From the NCBI RefSeq assembly GCF_002211445.1, contig NZ_LSTO01000003.1:1-64000 (forward strand): a stretch of DNA of 64,000 bases, written 5' to 3'. This DNA is from Noviherbaspirillum denitrificans. GTDB lineage: Bacteria > Pseudomonadota > Gammaproteobacteria > Burkholderiales > Burkholderiaceae_D. A program made the position numbers and the translations under genes. Shown piece by piece: positions 1 through 10,616 of the stretch. Positions within the stretch are counted from its first letter, which is position 1. Each line of letters begins with the position of its first letter. Below the pieces are notes generated by a model, which ran no database searches, was not told the origin of the DNA, and saw only the letters and a program-made list of their open reading frames with translations.

Positions 1-683
1 CCCGCCAGCACGATCTGCCATTGCGCATGCGCGTCGGCGAGCCGCGCAATCAGATCCATGTCGATGCGTTCATCGAGCACGCCGAAATAGCCGAGGCGCG
101 GCCCCGGGATGTCCTTGTGCGCGGGATGCGAATTGGCGCGGTCCAGCGAGCGCAGGAAATGGCGGGCATCGACGCTGGCCGGTACGTAATGCACATTGGG
201 GTGGAGTTCGCATCGCGAACGATGCAGGCCGGGGCTGGCGGCGAGGACGATATCCGCCGTCCTCAGCAAAGCGCTCTCGCGCTGTGCCAACTGCTTCGGC
301 GCATGGCTCGCGGCCGCGAGATGTTCGATGCAGTCATACACCACCAGTTCGGCCTGCATTTCCTGCAGCAGCGGCAGTGCCATCGGCGTGCAGAACCAGG
401 CGATATGGTCGGGATAGTCCGCAACGACCTGTTGCACCATGTTGCGCAGATAGGGCAACTGCTCATCGTGGAAACCGGGATGGGCAACCGGAGTATGCGG
501 CTGGCATACGAGTACGCCCGGGACAGGCATGCAGGTATGCAGGAATGTGCGCGCCTCGTCGAACAATGGTTCTTCGATCACGACCACAGGATGGCGCGCA
601 GCCAGACGGGACAACAGATGTTGCAGCCGCTGGAATGCAAGATCCCAGCGCACATGCGAAAACACGATGATTGCCGAAGCCAT
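1..683 (-). CDS. Glycosyltransferase, TuaH-like GT-B fold (3' end outside window)
   Basis: The reading frame begins at ATG 683-681, with AGGAG just upstream, and stays open to base 1, so only about 227 N-terminal residues are visible. The protein opens with a Rossmann-like strand (ASAIIVFSHVRWD) followed by FQRLQHLLSRLA and VVVIEEPLFDE. This layout is typical of TuaH-type family 1 glycosyltransferases, which contribute to cell-surface polysaccharides. Later segments WFCTPMALPLLQ and LVVYDCIEHLAA also fit that family. The C-terminal nucleotide-sugar domain starts near PRLGYFGVLDERIDM and is cut off by the window edge. The donor and acceptor sugars cannot be told. galU, which makes UDP-glucose, is the next gene but on the opposite strand. 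Confidence 0.8.
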   Translation of the reverse strand, partial: MASAIIVFSHVRWDLAFQRLQHLLSRLAARHPVVVIEEPLFDEARTFLHTCMPVPGVLVCQPHTPVAHPGFHDEQLPYLRNMVQQVVADYPDHIAWFCTPMALPLLQEMQAELVVYDCIEHLAAASHAPKQLAQRESALLRTADIVLAASPGLHRSRCELHPNVHYVPASVDARHFLRSLDRANSHPAHKDIPGPRLGYFGVLDERIDMDLIARLADAHAQWQIVLA

Positions 684-1107
684 GCTTTCTCCTCATCCCT
701 GCCGCTGGCAGGGCATGTTAGAACAGTGAAGCGGAAACAAGCGGCGCACGGACTCCAAAGCCTGCGCGCACGGTGCGGACAAGCATGTGCCTGCGGCACA
801 CGCTTGGCTGATCCAGAGGCAAGACCTGTGCCGATGCCTGCGGAACCACTATACGAAGCACCGTTTCCCGCCGCGCTGATGCCGCGCAAGCCGGCATCGC
901 GGCCATGTGCGCACCGCCTCCGGTACGCTTCCTGCTTGTTCGCCTGCTTGCCGCGGACGTTTTACTGCGCAGCGCGCGACCTTCCTTTCACTTGCGGAAA
1001 GTTGCCCTCGCCGGCCCCGATGTTCCAGATGTAAAAATGGCATTCGGGTGTAATCGTTACCCACGCGGCCTCCGGATTGATTAACCAAGGACCGAAGAGA
1101 GACGACA
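684..1107. other. Intergenic region between divergent glycosyltransferase and galU
   Basis: About 420 bases lie between two divergent genes. Both promoters should be here, but I could not identify convincing -35/-10 pairs. A purine-rich GAAGAGAGAC just before 1108 serves as the galU ribosome binding site. No small gene is supported; open frames here are antisense or run-through frames. Confidence 0.5.
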
Positions 1108-2013
1108 ATGACCAAGATCCGTAAAGCAGTATTTCCTGTCGCAGGTTTGGGCACGCGTTTCCTGCCCGTTACGAAAGCATCCCCGAAAGAAATGCTGCCG
1201 ATTGTCGACAAGCCGCTGATCCAGTACGCCGTTGAAGAAGCGGCTGCAGCCGGCATCACTGAAATGATTTTCGTCACCGGCCGCGGCAAGCGTTCGATCG
1301 AAGACCATTTCGACAAGGCGTACGAACTGGAATCCGAACTCGCCTCGCACGGCAAGGTCAAGCTCCTGAAGGAAATCCAGAGCCTGTTGCCGGACAACCT
1401 TCACTATTCATACGTACGCCAGAGCGAAGCGCTCGGACTCGGCCACGCAGTGCTGTGCGCCCGGCCGCTGGTCGGCAATGAACCCTTTGCGGTCGTCCTT
1501 GCCGACGACCTGATCGATGCCGATGTGCCCGTGCTCAAGCAGATGATCGATCTCTACAGCCAGCACGACAGTTCTGTCGTTGGCGTGCAGAACGTGCCGC
1601 TCGACCAGACGCAGCAGTACGGCATCGTGAAGCCGCAATCCTTGGGCGTGCGCATCCACCGCGTGGGCGAAATCGTCGAGAAGCCTGCGCCGGAGAATGC
1701 CCCGTCGACACTCGGCGTGGTAGGCCGCTATGTCTTTACGCCGGAAATTTTCGATTTCCTCGAGCGCGTGACACCCGGCACCGGCGGCGAGATCCAGCTT
1801 ACCGATGCGATTGCCGACATGCTTGCCGCGTACCCGGTGCTGGCCTACGAATTCAAGGGCCGCCGCTACGACTGCGGCTCGAAGATCGGCTACCTGGAAG
1901 CGGTGGTCGTCCACGCGTTGCGCCATCCTGCAGTGGCGGAAGAATTCGGCAGTTTCCTGTCGAAGCTCAAGCTGGACGGTCTCCAGCAGAACATCGGAAC
2001 CCTGAGCGCATGA
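1108..2013 (+). CDS. galU: UTP--glucose-1-phosphate uridylyltransferase
   Basis: This 301-residue cytoplasmic enzyme converts UTP and glucose-1-phosphate to UDP-glucose and pyrophosphate, supplying UDP-sugars for surface polysaccharides. The N-terminal nucleotide-binding signature is clear: [20 protein letters not shown] (residues about 9-28), followed by [25 protein letters not shown] (about residue 130) carries the metal-binding aspartates, EIVEKP (about 190) is the second sugar-nucleotide motif, and [15 protein letters not shown] closes the active site. Length and motifs match bacterial GalU rather than RmlA, which is encoded separately near 29 kb. The ATG at 1108 has a purine-rich ribosome binding site. 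Confidence 0.97.
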   Translation: MTKIRKAVFPVAGLGTRFLPVTKASPKEMLPIVDKPLIQYAVEEAAAAGITEMIFVTGRGKRSIEDHFDKAYELESELASHGKVKLLKEIQSLLPDNLHYSYVRQSEALGLGHAVLCARPLVGNEPFAVVLADDLIDADVPVLKQMIDLYSQHDSSVVGVQNVPLDQTQQYGIVKPQSLGVRIHRVGEIVEKPAPENAPSTLGVVGRYVFTPEIFDFLERVTPGTGGEIQLTDAIADMLAAYPVLAYEFKGRRYDCGSKIGYLEAVVVHALRHPAVAEEFGSFLSKLKLDGLQQNIGTLSA

Positions 2014-2218
2014 GGATGTGCGGCTCATGGGATTCCAGATACCAGGGCAACTGCAATGTGTGCATGCCTTTGCTGCAGCTCAAACGTCGCCGCCACGATT
2101 CCTGCGCAGTGTGAAATGACAGCGTGCGCGGCGGCGCTAGCATCGGCCTGTAAAACCGTCCGCCGTGCAGGAATCCCCGGCGCGGCGAACGGATCGTGTA
2201 CGAGGAGTTTGTTCCAGC

Positions 2219-4312
2219 ATGTCCGCTCCAAACCAGCAGCCATCGTCCAAGAGGGAGAAAGGCCACTCGTCCGTGCCGTCGGCCGGCAGCGTGCGCCCTG
2301 AATCAATGTCGACCATTTCTTCCAATGACAGCACCATTCCGGGCGAGGAGCGCTATCTGCAACTTCGCCTGCTGGCAGATGCGTTGCCGGTCCAGGTTGC
2401 AAGTTGCGACAATGCGTACCGGCTGGTCTTCGTGAACAAACCGTTCGCCGACCGTTACGCAATCGAAGCACAGACCGCCCTAGGCAAGCGCCTGCCCGAA
2501 GTGATGGGCGAGGAAACCTTTGCCAGTATCCGGCAATACATTGACGTAGCCCTGCAAGGGCAACCCCAGGAACATGAAATCACCCTGTCCACGTATGGGC
2601 CGCCCGAGCGCACGCTGCACATGATGTACGTCCCCGAGCATGGCGGACACGGTGAAGTGTGCGGCGTTGTCATTGCCATCACGGACACCACCCGCCTGCG
2701 CGTCACCGAGGAGCGGCTGCAGCGGCGCGAGCGTGAATTCAAGACGCTGGTCGAGAACTCGCCGGACATCATTTCACGCATCGACCGCCACATGCGCCAC
2801 GTCTATGCCAACCCCGCCATCGAACGCCTGACCGGATTGAAGGCCGCGGCAGTCCTTGGCAAGACCAAGGCTCAACTGGGCATGCCGCGCAGCGTCGTGC
2901 GCGCCTGGGATGACGCCGCGCGCGCCGCGTTCGAAACCGGCGCCGACCAGCGACTCGACTTCGACCATATCATCGATGGGCAGATGCATTACTTTTCCGG
3001 CCGGGTGGTGCCGGAGATCGACCGTTACGGCAATATCGAGTCAGTGATCGGCATTGCCTACGACGTGACCGAACGCGCGCGCATGGAAAAGGAGCGCGAC
3101 GAGATCCTTGCGCGCGAGCGCACCGCGCGCATCCAGGCCGAAACCGCGGCACGGGCGCGCGACGAGTTTCTTGCCATTGTCTCGCATGAACTGCGCGCAC
3201 CCCTCAATGGCATCCAGAGCTGGGCGCACGTCCTGGAAAACTATGTGAAGGATGTTGCATCGGCGCCGCTTGCCCAGCGCGCCCTGCAAGGCATCAAGAC
3301 GGGCGTGGGACAGCAGGTGCGGCTGATCGAGGACTTGCTCGACGTCACGCGCATGATGAGCGGCAAGCTGCGGCTGGTGAAGCAGCCGCTTGCGCTGCTG
3401 CCGACCCTGCAAGCCGCGGTCGAGAGCGTCCGTGCCCTCGCCGCCGCCAAGCGCATCAGCATCAACTGCTCCTACCGCATTACCAGCGAGCAGGTGGAAG
3501 GCGACGCCGACCGCGTACAGCAGATCTTCTGGAACCTGCTGTCCAACGCCATCAAGTTCACCCAGCAAGACGGCAATGTGTGGCTCACCGCATCCTGCAA
3601 CAACGGCGAAATCCTGGTCACGATCCGCGATGACGGTGTCGGTATCTCGCCCGACTTCCTGCCACACCTGTTCAACCGCTTCAGCCAGGAAGACACCTCG
3701 AGCACGCGCGACCACAGCGGCCTGGGGCTGGGCCTGTTTCTGGTGAGACACCTGATCGAGCTCCATGGCGGGAAAGTGAGCGCGGAGAGCGAAGGTGAAG
3801 GCAAGGGATCGACCTTCTCGGTGCGCTTTCCGTTGCGTGCGCGCATGGAGCAATACCTTACGGTTGGCCCACCCGACATCAGCGCCGCCGGCGTTCCATT
3901 GCCTTCGCTCGAAGGCTTGCGCATCCTGCTGGTGGACGACCAGGAAGAAGCGCGCGAATCACTCACCATGGTGCTCACCGGCGCGGGCGCGAAGGTATTT
4001 GCCGCCGCCTCGTCGGCAGACGCGATTGCGCTGCTCAACGAATGCCAGGCCGATTGCCTGCCCGATGTACTGGTTTGCGATATCGCGATGCCGGGCGAGG
4101 ACGGCTACTCTGCCTTGCGCCGCCTGCGCAACTGGAAGGCGGCCGACGGCGGCTCGCCACTGCGGCGCATGCCTGCCCTCGCGCTGACAGCCTTCGCGCA
4201 GCGCGAAGACCGTATCCGCGCGCTGACGGCCGGCTTCCAGATGCATGTCACGAAACCGGTTGCGCCGGAAGAATTGATCGTGGTGATCGATACGATGGTG
4301 ACGCGGAAATAG
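2219..4312 (+). CDS. Hybrid sensor histidine kinase (PAS-PAS-HisKA-HATPase-REC)
   Basis: The protein has 697 residues and no clear membrane segment, so it is probably a cytoplasmic sensor. Two PAS domains (about residues 52-165 and 175-295) precede a short coiled linker. The HisKA box FLAIVSHELRAPLNG holds the phospho-acceptor His near residue 323. The HATPase domain (430-540) shows the N box FWNLLSNAIKFT and the G boxes DDGVGIS and GLGLGLFL. A C-terminal receiver domain (565-694) has LLVDDQEEAR and a phosphorylatable Asp in CDIAMPGEDG near residue 621. I start at ATG 2219, because AGGAG at 2203-2207 is well placed; an upstream in-frame GTG at 2165 has no such site. It converges on a sigma-54 regulator gene, so the two could form one pathway, but the signal is unknown. 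Confidence 0.93.
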   Translation: MSAPNQQPSSKREKGHSSVPSAGSVRPESMSTISSNDSTIPGEERYLQLRLLADALPVQVASCDNAYRLVFVNKPFADRYAIEAQTALGKRLPEVMGEETFASIRQYIDVALQGQPQEHEITLSTYGPPERTLHMMYVPEHGGHGEVCGVVIAITDTTRLRVTEERLQRREREFKTLVENSPDIISRIDRHMRHVYANPAIERLTGLKAAAVLGKTKAQLGMPRSVVRAWDDAARAAFETGADQRLDFDHIIDGQMHYFSGRVVPEIDRYGNIESVIGIAYDVTERARMEKERDEILARERTARIQAETAARARDEFLAIVSHELRAPLNGIQSWAHVLENYVKDVASAPLAQRALQGIKTGVGQQVRLIEDLLDVTRMMSGKLRLVKQPLALLPTLQAAVESVRALAAAKRISINCSYRITSEQVEGDADRVQQIFWNLLSNAIKFTQQDGNVWLTASCNNGEILVTIRDDGVGISPDFLPHLFNRFSQEDTSSTRDHSGLGLGLFLVRHLIELHGGKVSAESEGEGKGSTFSVRFPLRARMEQYLTVGPPDISAAGVPLPSLEGLRILLVDDQEEARESLTMVLTGAGAKVFAAASSADAIALLNECQADCLPDVLVCDIAMPGEDGYSALRRLRNWKAADGGSPLRRMPALALTAFAQREDRIRALTAGFQMHVTKPVAPEELIVVIDTMVTRK

Positions 4313-4353
4313 ATTTCAAGAGCAGGCCGGAAGACTCAACGACAACGGCCCGC

Positions 4354-4434
4354 AGGGTGGGTAGAGCGCAGCGAAACCCACCAGATGCCGTCTCTTGAGC
4401 GCACGGTGGGTTTCGCTTTCGCTCTACCCACCCT
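4354..4434. repeat. Imperfect palindromic intergenic repeat (about 81 bp)
   Basis: The two ends, AGGGTGGGTAGAGCG (4354-4368) and CGCTCTACCCACCCT (4420-4434), are perfect reverse complements. The next inner parts (GCGAAACCCACC and GGTGGGTTTCGC) also pair, giving a long hairpin around a short loop. It lies between two convergent genes and may act as a bidirectional transcription stop, although no T-tract is present. Elements of this kind are often mobile or scattered intergenic repeats in proteobacteria; whether this one is multi-copy cannot be told from one window. Confidence 0.75.
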
Positions 4435-4456
4435 ACTCGTTTCTCCGGACGATCCG

Positions 4457-5857
4457 CTAGTGATACGAATCGCTGCTGCTCCCCTGCATCGACGCATCAT
4501 CCTTCTTCTGCATCGCTCCCTCATACGGCCCGTATTCCTCCAGCCGGTTGTACAGCGTCTTCAGGCTGATCCCGAGGATGTCCGCGGCGCGCTTCTTCAC
4601 ACCGCCGCAGAGCTCAAGCGTCGCATAAATCAGCTTGCGGTCGACGTCGGCCAGTGACGTTCCCACCGGAATCGCCAGTGTGAGGCCCACCGGCGACTGG
4701 GTGGTGATAACCGGCGCCAGGGCAGCAGCGTCGATCGTATGGTCGGACAGGATGAATGCCCGCTGGACATAGTTGCGCAACTCGCGCACGTTGCCCGGCC
4801 AGTGGTAGTTGCCCAGGCAAGCCAGTGCATCGGGCGACAGTACCTTGCTCGTGCCATGGGCGGCATTGAGCTGTTCGAGGAAATGCTCGGCGAGCAGCTC
4901 GACGTCGCTGCCGCGCTCACGAAGCGGCGGAATCTTCAGCGGGAACACGTTGAGCCGGTGATAGAGGTCCAGCCGCAGCTTGCCATCCGTGACCGCCTGT
5001 TCGGGATCGCGATTGCTGGCCGCAATCACGCGCACGTCGGTCTCGATCTGCTGGTTGCTGCCGATGCGCATGAACGATCCGGTCTCCAGCACGCGCAACA
5101 GTTTCACCTGCAACTCGATCGGCATCTCGGTGATCTCGTCGAGGAACAGCGTACCGCCGTTGGCACGTTCGAAATAGCCCTTGTGCTGTCGGTCCGCACC
5201 GGTGAAGCTGCCTTTTTCGTGGCCAAAGATTTCGCTCTCGATGAGTTGCGGCGAGATCGCGCCGCAGTTGACCGGCAGGAAGGGATGCTTGGAGCGCAGG
5301 CTCAGTTCATGGATGGTCTGCGCGGCCAATTCCTTGCCTGTGCCGCTCTCGCCGAGCAGCAATACCGTTGCCTCCGTCGGCGCGACGCGCGCGACGTGGT
5401 TGTAAAGCTTCTGCATTGCCGGGGCGACGCCCAGCATCTGGCCGAAATGGCCGAGGCGCCGCAATTCGCTGCGCAGCACGCCGATTTCTTCCTTCAAATC
5501 GACCGTGCGCGGAATGCGCGACAGCAAGGCCTTGAGGCGTCGGAAATTGATCGGCTTGGTCAGGTAGTCGGCCGCCCCCAAGCGCAAAGCCTCGACCGCG
5601 GTTTCCACGCTGGCGTGGCCGGTGATCAGGACGATCTCGGTGGTGGCGCGCGATTCGATGTCGTTGAACAAATCCATCCCGCTGCCGTCCGGCAGATTCA
5701 GGTCGATCAGCACGACGTCGGGGCGCTGGCGCATGATCTGCGCCTGCGCTTCCTTGATGTTGCCCGCCACCGCCGTGCTGAATCCTTCGGCACCGGTGAT
5801 CTCGACTAGCGCTTCTCGCGTGTTGACGTCATCGTCAACGATCAATACATGGGGCAT
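4457..5857 (-). CDS. Sigma-54-dependent response regulator, NtrC family
   Basis: The 466-residue protein has a receiver domain (1-115, VLIVDDD at the start and phospho-Asp52 in [10 protein letters not shown]). An AAA+ sigma-54 interaction domain follows (about 150-385), with Walker A GESGTGKE, the sigma-54 contact loop as GSFTGA instead of the classical GAFTGA, and Walker [12 protein letters not shown]. The C-terminal Fis-type helix-turn-helix contains [16 protein letters not shown] Ser-rich tail follows. I begin at ATG 5857 ([10 protein letters not shown]), which has GAGAGAG upstream; a longer frame to 5941 adds 28 residues that do not look like receiver sequence. It should activate sigma-54 promoters after phosphorylation. 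No kinase gene is co-directional; the hybrid kinase just downstream is convergent. Confidence 0.94.
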   Translation of the reverse strand: MPHVLIVDDDVNTREALVEITGAEGFSTAVAGNIKEAQAQIMRQRPDVVLIDLNLPDGSGMDLFNDIESRATTEIVLITGHASVETAVEALRLGAADYLTKPINFRRLKALLSRIPRTVDLKEEIGVLRSELRRLGHFGQMLGVAPAMQKLYNHVARVAPTEATVLLLGESGTGKELAAQTIHELSLRSKHPFLPVNCGAISPQLIESEIFGHEKGSFTGADRQHKGYFERANGGTLFLDEITEMPIELQVKLLRVLETGSFMRIGSNQQIETDVRVIAASNRDPEQAVTDGKLRLDLYHRLNVFPLKIPPLRERGSDVELLAEHFLEQLNAAHGTSKVLSPDALACLGNYHWPGNVRELRNYVQRAFILSDHTIDAAALAPVITTQSPVGLTLAIPVGTSLADVDRKLIYATLELCGGVKKRAADILGISLKTLYNRLEEYGPYEGAMQKKDDASMQGSSSDSYH

Positions 5858-6201
5858 ATAAACCGCTCTCTCTATGTTGTCCGGCAATACGTTGTCAGGC
5901 GCGCCATGCATCAATGCCTGCGCCGTACAGGCGCATGCCAATGCATGTCATGGGGAAAAGAATCTTGGGGCCGGCTGCTACATCGGGATGCCGTCGTTTT
6001 GTGGCCTGACTTTCACAGCATATGTCCCTTGCCGCCATTGTCCAAGGGCGCGTCGCAGCGCTTATTGAGCAAGAACAGCGGACAGCGATGTTGTTCTCCG
6101 CGGCGCCGGTAGCGGTCAGGGCCGGCGTCCCGAATCACGAGAGTTCAGCACTCACCGCCGGAGCATCCGCTCCGGAATCGGCGAACGCTTTGCGGAGATG
6201 A
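5858..6201. other. Intergenic region with a hairpin after the lipoprotein gene
   Basis: The 344 bases hold the promoter region of the response-regulator gene and the 3' flank of the small lipoprotein gene. CCGGAGC (6158-6164) and GCTCCGG (6169-6175) form a 7-bp stem with a 4-base loop about 27 bases past the lipoprotein stop codon. It has no T-run, so terminator function is uncertain. No convincing gene was found. Confidence 0.45.
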
Positions 6202-6423
6202 TTACTTCGAGCCAGATCCGGAAGAAGAGCCGGAGCCGGAACCGGAGGTACCGGAGGATCCCGATCCCATCGCGCCGCCGGAGCTGCCCGAGGAGCTGGA
6301 GCTGCCAGGTGATCCGCTTGCGCCAGAACTCTGGTCACCGGCACGGCGTTCACAACCGGCGGCCGTCAGACTGAGTGCGGCAACAACCAACAAGATCTTG
6401 GAAGTGGTCTTGAGTGCATTCAT
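6202..6423 (-). CDS. Small Ser/Gly-rich lipoprotein
   Basis: The product is a 73-residue exported protein. It starts MNALKTTSK, followed by a hydrophobic helix (ILLVVAALSLTAAGC) that ends in the lipobox LTAAGC, so signal peptidase II and lipidation are expected. The mature part is almost entirely Ser and Gly with some Pro and looks disordered. ATG 6423 has AAAGGAA upstream; a start 15 bases earlier would delay the signal peptide. Function is unknown. It sits between two sigma-54 activator genes and has a -24/-12-like element about 100 bases upstream, so control by one of them is plausible. Confidence 0.75.
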   Translation of the reverse strand: MNALKTTSKILLVVAALSLTAAGCERRAGDQSSGASGSPGSSSSSGSSGGAMGSGSSGTSGSGSGSSSGSGSK

Positions 6424-6520
6424 TCTTGTTCCTTTCACGAAAAGTTAACGGTGCCTCGTACTTGACCAGATCATTTGCGATAAGTTCTTAACTTTTTCGC
6501 AAAGCGGGCCACCAACAAGA

Positions 6521-6536
6521 GGCAGCTTCCATGCCA
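6521..6536 (-). promoter_or_regulatory. Candidate sigma-54 (-24/-12) promoter for the small lipoprotein
   Basis: On the minus strand the sequence TGGCATGGAAGCTGCC has GG and GC separated by exactly 10 bases, as sigma-54 requires. It matches the -24 box TGGCAC in five of six positions and keeps the TGC core of the -12 box. Transcription would start near 6510, leaving a leader of roughly 87 bases before ATG 6423. Neighbouring sigma-54 activator genes on both sides support the call. Confidence 0.45.
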
Positions 6537-6613
6537 GCGCATTGCGCGAGGCTGGCACTGCGTGACTGAAAACTGTGCGCGCGCAGCAGCGTAAAACTTA
6601 CCAGCGCGGCGTA

Positions 6614-6636
6614 AGCATTACATCGCCCGCAATGCT
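6614..6636. promoter_or_regulatory. Inverted repeat, possible activator binding site
   Basis: AGCATT (6614-6619) and AATGCT (6631-6636) form a perfect inverted repeat with an 11-base spacer. It lies 80-110 bases upstream of the predicted sigma-54 promoter at 6521-6536, the usual distance for an enhancer of sigma-54 activators, and also lies upstream of the activator gene that starts at 6821. The role is inferred from position only. Confidence 0.35.
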
Positions 6637-6820
6637 ACTTGGACAGAGGTGAGCACTGCATACACGCATGAAGCGATATCGTGTATCGTTGACTTGTCCA
6701 TCTCCGCTACCGCGCACACTTCGAGGTGCTTTTTGCGCGAGGGAACTGAATTAACGCAAGAGACTCTTCAGGCTTTGGTGTAACTTGATCGCAGCCCCGG
6801 TCAATGCCTGGACGCCCCCC

Positions 6821-7771
6821 ATGACCATCGACAACTCATTCAAACGCTTCGGAATTCTTTACGGTTCCTCCACGGCGATGGAGCAGCTCCATCAGCAGGT
6901 GGAAAGGGTCGCCTCGACCGATGCCACGGTGTTGCTCGTCGGCGAAAGCGGAACAGGCAAGGAACTGATCGCCAACGCGATCCATCATGCCAGCGCTCGC
7001 CGCGACGAAACCTTTGTCGCGGTTAACTGCGGCGCCATTCCCGCGCACCTGATCGAGGCCGCGCTTTTCGGACACGAGAAGGGAAGTTTCACGGGCGCGT
7101 CGCGGCAACACATCGGCTATTTCGAACACGCATCGCGTGGCACGCTGTTCCTGGATGAAATCACTGAGATGCCGGTCGACATGCAGGTAAAGTTGCTGCG
7201 CGTTCTTGAAGCAGGCACCTTCCTGCGCGTGGGCGGCGATGAGGAAGTGAAGGTCGACGTACGCCTCGTGGCGGCAACCAACCGCGACCTCGACACCGCG
7301 GTCAAGCAGGGCAACCTGCGCGAAGACCTGATGTACCGCCTTGCCGTATTCCCGGTGCGCGTGCCGCCCTTGCGTGAGCGCGGCAGCGACATCGAGATGC
7401 TCGCGCTGCATTTCCTCGAGGCGCTGAACGAAAAGGAAGGCACGCAGAAAGTCTTCTCGCGCAATTCCCTCGATGTGATCCGTTCCTACTCCTGGCCGGG
7501 GAACGTGCGTGAGTTGAAGAACGTGGTGCAGCGCGCCTTCATCCTCGCGACTGATACGCTGGACATCGAAGAATGCATTTCCGACCTTGCCGCAAAGAAG
7601 CCGACGGTGCACGAGGGCTACCTCAACTTCTTTGTCGGGACGCCCCTGGCGGATGCACAGAAGGAAATCATCCTTGCCACCTTGAAGCACTACAGCGGCA
7701 ACAAGCGCCTCACGGCGGAGGCGCTCGGGATCAGCCTGAAGACGCTTTACAACCGGTTGAAGGAATATTAA
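6821..7771 (+). CDS. Sigma-54 activator lacking a receiver domain (PspF-like architecture)
   Basis: This 316-residue protein begins almost directly with the AAA+ sigma-54 domain. Walker A is GESGTGKE, the sigma-54 contact loop is GSFTGA and Walker B is [13 protein letters not shown]-terminal Fis-type helix-turn-helix ends at [15 protein letters not shown]. There is no N-terminal receiver, GAF or PAS domain, so activity must be controlled by expression or by a partner, as in PspF. It closely resembles the C-terminal two thirds of the regulator at 4457-5857, including the near-identical last 15 residues, which suggests duplication and loss of the receiver. I prefer ATG 6821, although no good ribosome binding site is visible; a TTG at 6785 would add 12 residues. 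Confidence 0.88.
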   Translation: MTIDNSFKRFGILYGSSTAMEQLHQQVERVASTDATVLLVGESGTGKELIANAIHHASARRDETFVAVNCGAIPAHLIEAALFGHEKGSFTGASRQHIGYFEHASRGTLFLDEITEMPVDMQVKLLRVLEAGTFLRVGGDEEVKVDVRLVAATNRDLDTAVKQGNLREDLMYRLAVFPVRVPPLRERGSDIEMLALHFLEALNEKEGTQKVFSRNSLDVIRSYSWPGNVRELKNVVQRAFILATDTLDIEECISDLAAKKPTVHEGYLNFFVGTPLADAQKEIILATLKHYSGNKRLTAEALGISLKTLYNRLKEY

Positions 7772-7782
7772 TCGGGTGCGCC

Positions 7783-8637
7783 CTAGGTGTTGACGACTTC
7801 CCCGCCATTCGGATGCAGCACCTGTCCTGACATGAATGAAGCATCGCTCGAAGCAAGGAACACATAAGACGGCGCAATCTCGTCCGGCTGTCCCGCCCTG
7901 CCTAGCGGTGCCTTCTCGCCGAAGCCTTCGACTTCCTTCTCGCTGAAACTCGATGGAATGAGTGGCGTCCACACCGGCCCGGGCGCGACGGCATTGACGA
8001 GAATGCCCTTGTCGATCAACTGCTGCGACAGCGAGCGTGTGAAGGCAACTATTGCCCCCTTCGTCGAAGAGTAATCGAGCAGGTGTGAACTGCCGCGATA
8101 GGCGGTCACCGATGTGGTGTTGATGATGCGCGCGCCTGGCTTGAGGTGCGGCATGGCAGCCTTCACCGCAAAGAACATCGCAAAGATGTTGGTGCGGAAT
8201 GTCTTGAGCAACTGCTCTTCGGTAATGTCCTCGATGCTCTGCTGAGGATATTGTTGGGCAGCATTGTTGACGAGGATGTCGAGCCGTCCGAATTTCGACA
8301 TCGCGGTGTCGACCATCTTCGAACAGAATGCGGCATCGCCAACGTCGCCAGCAATCGTTACGCAATCGCGGCCGGCCGCCTCGATGTGACGCTGCGTTTC
8401 CTTGGCGTCTTCATGCTCGTCGAGGTAGGCAATGACGACGTTCGCGCCTTCCTTGGCAAAGGCAATTGCCACCGCGCGCCCGATCCCGCTGTCACCACCG
8501 GTCACGAGGGCAACCTTGCCCAGCAGCTTGCCGCTGCCTTTGTAATCCTGCATTTCCGCCTTCGGTTTCGGCGTCATTGCCGCTTCCGAGCCGGGTTGAT
8601 GGTCCTGGTGCTGCGCGGGAATTTCCTTGCTCGCCAT
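7783..8637 (-). CDS. SDR-family NAD(P)-dependent oxidoreductase (YghA/Gsp39-like)
   Basis: A 284-residue short-chain dehydrogenase. The Rossmann motif ALVTGGDSGIGRAVAIAFA lies near residue 55, NNAA about 90 residues later, and the catalytic Tyr-Lys pair is in LDYSSTKGAIVAF. A Gln/His/Pro-rich N-terminal extension of about 45 residues precedes the fold, as in the general-stress subgroup (B. subtilis Gsp39, E. coli YghA), whose substrates are poorly known. ATG 8637 has GGAG at good distance; the longer open frame upstream is antisense-like. The gene ends 11 bases from the convergent activator gene. It follows dusA in the same direction with a 52-base gap. Confidence 0.92.
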   Translation of the reverse strand: MASKEIPAQHQDHQPGSEAAMTPKPKAEMQDYKGSGKLLGKVALVTGGDSGIGRAVAIAFAKEGANVVIAYLDEHEDAKETQRHIEAAGRDCVTIAGDVGDAAFCSKMVDTAMSKFGRLDILVNNAAQQYPQQSIEDITEEQLLKTFRTNIFAMFFAVKAAMPHLKPGARIINTTSVTAYRGSSHLLDYSSTKGAIVAFTRSLSQQLIDKGILVNAVAPGPVWTPLIPSSFSEKEVEGFGEKAPLGRAGQPDEIAPSYVFLASSDASFMSGQVLHPNGGEVVNT

Positions 8638-8689
8638 GTTCGATCTCCAATGGAAATCGAATGGCGGCGCAGGATTCATGCCTGTGATG

Positions 8690-9700
<1,011 letters not shown>

Positions 9701-9709
9701 GATCGTCTT

Positions 9710-10606
9710 TTACTGTAATGCAGTACTCTGCGGACGGCGGGAAGGCGCCAGTTCATTGAACACCAGCGCCGCCATGACGACAGCGCCGCCGACCAGCGTT
9801 TCCTGCGCCGGCACTTCGCCCGCGCCCAGCCACGCCCACAGGGGGCCGAGCAGCACTTCGAGCAGGGACAGCAGCGAGACTTCCGGCGCGGTCAGGTTCT
9901 TCATTGCCTTCACCATCAACATGCACGGCAGGCCGAGCTGGAAAAATCCGAGTGTCGCCAGGATCGCGATGTCGTGCAGCGAAGTTTCCAGCGGCCAGGC
10001 TACCGGCAGCATCAGCGCGGCCGCAAACACGCTCCCCAGCAAAACGCTCGGGACGAGGTCCACGCCATGTCCCGCACGCTTGATTGCAATCAGGTTGATC
10101 GCTGCCGCAACCGGCACGGCGCCGGCGATCATCATTCCGGTGAGATGCTGGCCATCCACTTCGCTCATGCCGTGGACAAACATCCAGGAGATCCCGGCGA
10201 AGGCCGCGCCGATCGCCAGCCAAGTACGCGGCGCGACGTGCTCCTTGAGGATCAGCCATGCGAGGAATGCGGTCAGCAACGGCGCAACGCTCATGACGAT
10301 GAGCGTGTTGGCGACGGTCGTGCGCGTGAGCGCAACCATGAAGCAGATGAACATCACGCTCCACATCATGCCGCTGAGCACGCCCAGCCCGCCGCCCTTG
10401 CGTACGGTATCGACAGTCTTCGGCAGTCCTTGGCGGTAAAGCAATGCACCGGCGACGAACAATGCGGAGAAAAGGCTGCGCCAGAACGTCACCTCGAAAC
10501 CCTGTGCGGATTCGAGGTGGCGCGTCATGACGCCGGCCATGCTCCACAAGGTCGGCGCAATGATCATCAGCAGGATTGCCCGCTGGTGCGATGTCATCAG
10601 TTGCAT
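9710..10606 (-). CDS. EamA/DMT-superfamily transporter
   Basis: A 298-residue inner-membrane protein with about ten hydrophobic segments in two five-helix halves, the usual EamA design. It opens with AILLMIIAPTLWSMAGVMTR, and the two halves share FWRSLFSALF- and LLSLLEVLLGPLWAWL-type helices. Members export amino acids, nucleotides or drugs; the substrate cannot be predicted here. The start at 10606 (MQLM) has GGAAAGG; ATG 10597 is an alternative. It follows the typA terminator by about 10 bases and leads into dusA. Confidence 0.9.
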   Translation of the reverse strand: MQLMTSHQRAILLMIIAPTLWSMAGVMTRHLESAQGFEVTFWRSLFSALFVAGALLYRQGLPKTVDTVRKGGGLGVLSGMMWSVMFICFMVALTRTTVANTLIVMSVAPLLTAFLAWLILKEHVAPRTWLAIGAAFAGISWMFVHGMSEVDGQHLTGMMIAGAVPVAAAINLIAIKRAGHGVDLVPSVLLGSVFAAALMLPVAWPLETSLHDIAILATLGFFQLGLPCMLMVKAMKNLTAPEVSLLSLLEVLLGPLWAWLGAGEVPAQETLVGGAVVMAALVFNELAPSRRPQSTALQ

Positions 10607-10616
10607 AGCCTTTCCA

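Noticed and set aside
21-1034. Plus-strand open frame at the left edge
   Set aside because: Antisense of the glycosyltransferase gene; His/Arg-rich, with no start signal.
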